From an uncultured bacterium (lineage in GTDB: Bacteria; Desulfobacterota; GWC2-55-46): a stretch of DNA of 64,000 nucleotides. Below the pieces are notes generated by a model, which was not told the DNA's origin, did not search any database, and saw only the letters and a program-made list of their open reading frames with translations. The stretch is from assembly GCA_905339405.1 (NCBI GenBank), contig CAJPGC010000029.1:1-64000 (forward strand), read 5' to 3'. The position numbers and the translations under genes are program-made. This document shows positions 62,028-64,000 of the stretch, one piece after another (within the stretch, counting starts at the first letter, position 1; each line of letters starts with the position of its first letter).

Positions 62028-62659
62028 TATATCTCTGTCGGCCTCATGTCCTGGTTGGGCCCTCCGTTCAGGAGCTTCACCACCTTCATGCCGTCCTCGA
62101 GATAGTCGATTATGTTAAGGCAGCCATAGTCCTGCTCTATCCTGAAGAACTTGTCGAGCGGAAGGCTCATCGCCTCGCTCAAAATCACCCTGTTGACCCC
62201 GCCGTGGGCAACTATGCAGACGGACTTGTGCTCGTGCCTCGCGATTATCTCCTCGAGCGCGGGAATTACCCTGGCCCGGAGCTCCACGAGGCTCTCGCCT
62301 TCCTTTACCTTGCTGGTGGCCAGGTCCTTGAAGCTGAAGTGGGCGTCCTCCGGGTACATCGCGATGGCCTCCTCGCGCGTAAGCCCCTCCCACCTGCCGA
62401 GGTTCAGCTCGCGGAGCGAATGCACCATGACGGGCTCGAGCCCGAGCCTCTTGCCGATTATGCGCGCGCCCTTCACGGTGCGCTGGAGGTCCGAAGAGTA
62501 GACCGCGTCTATCTTCTGGCTTGAGAGGAACTCGCAGACCCTCGTCATCTGCTCGACTCCGGTGTTGGTTATGTCGACGTCATAGTGGCCGTTGTAGCGG
62601 TATTCGTGGTGGTTTGCCACCTGCCCGTGCCTTATTAGGTATATCCTCGTAGCGTGCAT
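62024..62659 (-). CDS. cobC: Histidine phosphatase, CobC-type
   Basis: 211 residues from the ATG at 62659 (GGAGGAG upstream; the longer frame to 62983 lies within cobS). RHG motif in IYLIRHGQVANHHEYRYNG, YSSDLQRTVKGARI, LRELNLGRWEGLTREEA and VCIVAHGGVNRVIL. The position between cobS and cobB supports alpha-ribazole-5'-phosphate or adenosylcobamide-phosphate phosphatase. Confidence 0.85.
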   Translation of the reverse strand: MHATRIYLIRHGQVANHHEYRYNGHYDVDITNTGVEQMTRVCEFLSSQKIDAVYSSDLQRTVKGARIIGKRLGLEPVMVHSLRELNLGRWEGLTREEAIAMYPEDAHFSFKDLATSKVKEGESLVELRARVIPALEEIIARHEHKSVCIVAHGGVNRVILSEAMSLPLDKFFRIEQDYGCLNIIDYLEDGMKVVKLLNGGPNQDMRPTEIY

Positions 62660-62664
62660 GGTTA

Positions 62665-63417
62665 TTACTCCTCCAGGGAGAGTATGTTCGTCATTGCCAG
62701 CGCGAGGACCAGGAAGAGGACCTCCGCGGCCTCGCTGTGAAAGCCGAATATGTCGCCGGTGACGCCTCCGACCTTCCTCTTGAAATACCTTGCCGACATA
62801 TAGATTATAATACCGAGGCCGGCGATGAGCGCAAGGGCCAGCAGGCCGAAAAGGAGGACTATCGCCGCCGAAGTAAAGATTGTGGCCTTCAAAAAGACGG
62901 CCCGGCCGCACCCGGCGAACGCGGCCCCGAGCCCCGTGGGCCTGGCGCACGGCAGCCACTTGGCGAGAGGGACCATCGCCCACCTGCCGACCATCGGGAA
63001 CGCCACTAGCGCCTGTGCCTTGACCTCGAAGGGCATCTCCTCGAGAGCGAGGAACTTGATGAGGACGAGGAGCGCAACGAACAGGACGCCTATGGCCCCG
63101 GTCGCGCTGTCCTTCATTATGCGGAGCCTGTCCTCGGGAGTCTTCCCGCCAGCGAGGGCGTCGACCGTATCAGCGAAGCCGTCCACGTGGAGCCCGCCGT
63201 TCGTGAGGACGAGCAGCAAAAGCAGAATCGCCGTTACGAGACTGTCGGGCAGCAGGGTCGAAAGGAGGTACCACGCCGCCAGGAGCAGGAGCCCCTGCAG
63301 CGCGCCTATGACAGGGAAGTACTGCATGGAGCGTCCGAGCTCAAGGGAGTCGAACGCGATATTCTTTTTGACCCGGAAAAGGGTCAGGAACTGCAGTGCG
63401 AGGAAAAACCTGTTCAT
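62665..63417 (-). CDS. cobS: Adenosylcobinamide-GDP ribazoletransferase
   Basis: 250 residues from MNRFFLALQFLTLFRV at 63417 (14 further codons are open but overlap cobT). Six or so membrane helices, the conserved cytoplasmic motif NGGLHVDGFADTVDALAGGKTPEDRLRIMKDSATGAIG with the metal-binding Asp residues, and KVGGVTGDIFGF. It attaches the nucleotide loop in the last cobamide assembly stage. Confidence 0.93.
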   Translation of the reverse strand: MNRFFLALQFLTLFRVKKNIAFDSLELGRSMQYFPVIGALQGLLLLAAWYLLSTLLPDSLVTAILLLLLVLTNGGLHVDGFADTVDALAGGKTPEDRLRIMKDSATGAIGVLFVALLVLIKFLALEEMPFEVKAQALVAFPMVGRWAMVPLAKWLPCARPTGLGAAFAGCGRAVFLKATIFTSAAIVLLFGLLALALIAGLGIIIYMSARYFKRKVGGVTGDIFGFHSEAAEVLFLVLALAMTNILSLEE

Positions 63418-63421
63418 ATAT

Positions 63422-64000
63422 TTACTGAGCGGTCTCCTGCGCATTTTCCTCGGATACACCCGCGTCCCCGAACGTTGCCATCTCGTTATATACTTTGAGG
63501 GCCGCTTCTATTAGGGATATGCCTATGGCCGCGCCGGTGCCCTCGCCGAGCCTCAAGTCGAGGTCGACGAACGGGCGAAGCCCGATCCTCTCGAGCATTA
63601 CGCCGTGCCCGCGCTCGACGGACTTGTGGGCCGAGAACATATAATCCTTCACGCGTGAATCGAGCTCGTAGGCTATGAGCGCTCCGGCGGTCGATATGAA
63701 GCCGTCGACCACGACAGGCACCCTCCTGGCGGCCGCGCCTATTATGAGCCCTGCTATGCCCGCTATCTCCGCGCCGCCGACCTTGGCGAGGACGTCTACC
63801 GGGTCTTTCGGGTCGGGCCTGTTCACATGAAGGGCGTCCTCTATTACCCTGACCTTGTTTATGAATACAGCGTCGTTTATGCCTGTGCCCCTTCCTGTAA
63901 CCTTGTCCACGGGCGCGCCCGAGAAGGCGGCTATTATCGCGCTCGAGGGGGTCGTGTTGGCTATACCCATCTCGCCGGTGCCGAATATGGCCCCCGGGGA
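63422..64000 (-). CDS. cobT: Nicotinate-nucleotide-dimethylbenzimidazole phosphoribosyltransferase, partial
   Basis: The frame is open to the right edge of the window, so the N-terminal part is missing; 192 residues are seen. [65 protein letters not shown] and [11 protein letters not shown] are the CobT hallmarks, with the catalytic Glu in the last motif. It activates the benzimidazole base as alpha-ribotide. 4 bases before cobS. Confidence 0.93.
   Translation of the reverse strand, partial: SPGAIFGTGEMGIANTTPSSAIIAAFSGAPVDKVTGRGTGINDAVFINKVRVIEDALHVNRPDPKDPVDVLAKVGGAEIAGIAGLIIGAAARRVPVVVDGFISTAGALIAYELDSRVKDYMFSAHKSVERGHGVMLERIGLRPFVDLDLRLGEGTGAAIGISLIEAALKVYNEMATFGDAGVSEENAQETAQ

Overview
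The window looks like a chromosome segment of a Gram-negative, probably anaerobic or facultatively anaerobic bacterium. LptF/LptG, a TolC/RND tripartite pump and several lipoproteins show an outer membrane. Three tandem triheme c-type cytochromes, a membrane-bound complex I/hydrogenase-4-like complex and a ThiC-type enzyme inside a cobamide operon point to an anaerobic, cytochrome-rich lineage such as Desulfuromonadia/Desulfobacterota or Nitrospirota. The lineage is inferred from gene content; no rRNA or other definitive marker is present. Most of the window is GC-rich, and conspicuously AT-rich patches mark accessory genes.

Layout. 0-6 kb: the end of a trehalose-synthesis gene (treY), a PIG-L deacetylase, an uncharacterised TIGR03545/TIGR03546 envelope pair with a lipoprotein, and a deoxyhypusine-synthase-like enzyme followed by a long hairpin repeat. 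6-13.2 kb: a six-gene minus-strand operon for a hydrogenase-4/complex I-like membrane complex whose large subunit lacks the NiFe cysteine motifs (Ehr-like). 13.6-21.3 kb: TolC, adaptor, RND pump, ECF sigma factor, zinc-finger anti-sigma and two Spy/CpxP-like periplasmic proteins, apparently one envelope-stress unit. 21.7-25.4 kb: DUF1579, an AHSA1-type protein, an OmpA-like lipoprotein and a ferritin-like protein.

25.5-30.5 kb is an accessory patch: an AT-rich lipoprotein gene, a tightly linked DUF262 gene plus RelA/SpoT-like gene (the best candidate for an undescribed, defence-type system), tRNA-Glu, a broken tRNA-Glu copy, tRNA-Lys, an XRE regulator and a HEPN protein. 30.8-39.2 kb: lptF-lptG, a TMTC-like membrane TPR protein, aspS, the triheme cytochrome operon and an isolated AT-rich AbiGi-like gene.

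39.3-48.8 kb holds almost the whole glucose-6-phosphate/pentose phosphate route on one strand (tkt, fused transaldolase-phosphoglucose isomerase, gnd, zwf, glk, pgl). 49-52 kb: panB-panC-panD plus DUF502, with a second copy of the hairpin repeat. 52-59 kb: deoxynucleoside kinase, rsmA, tsaD, a cysteine desulfurase, a hybrid PAS histidine kinase and comM. 59.3-64 kb: a cobamide operon, cobT-cobS-cobC-cobB followed by a translationally coupled ThiC paralogue likely to make the benzimidazole lower ligand (bzaF-like).
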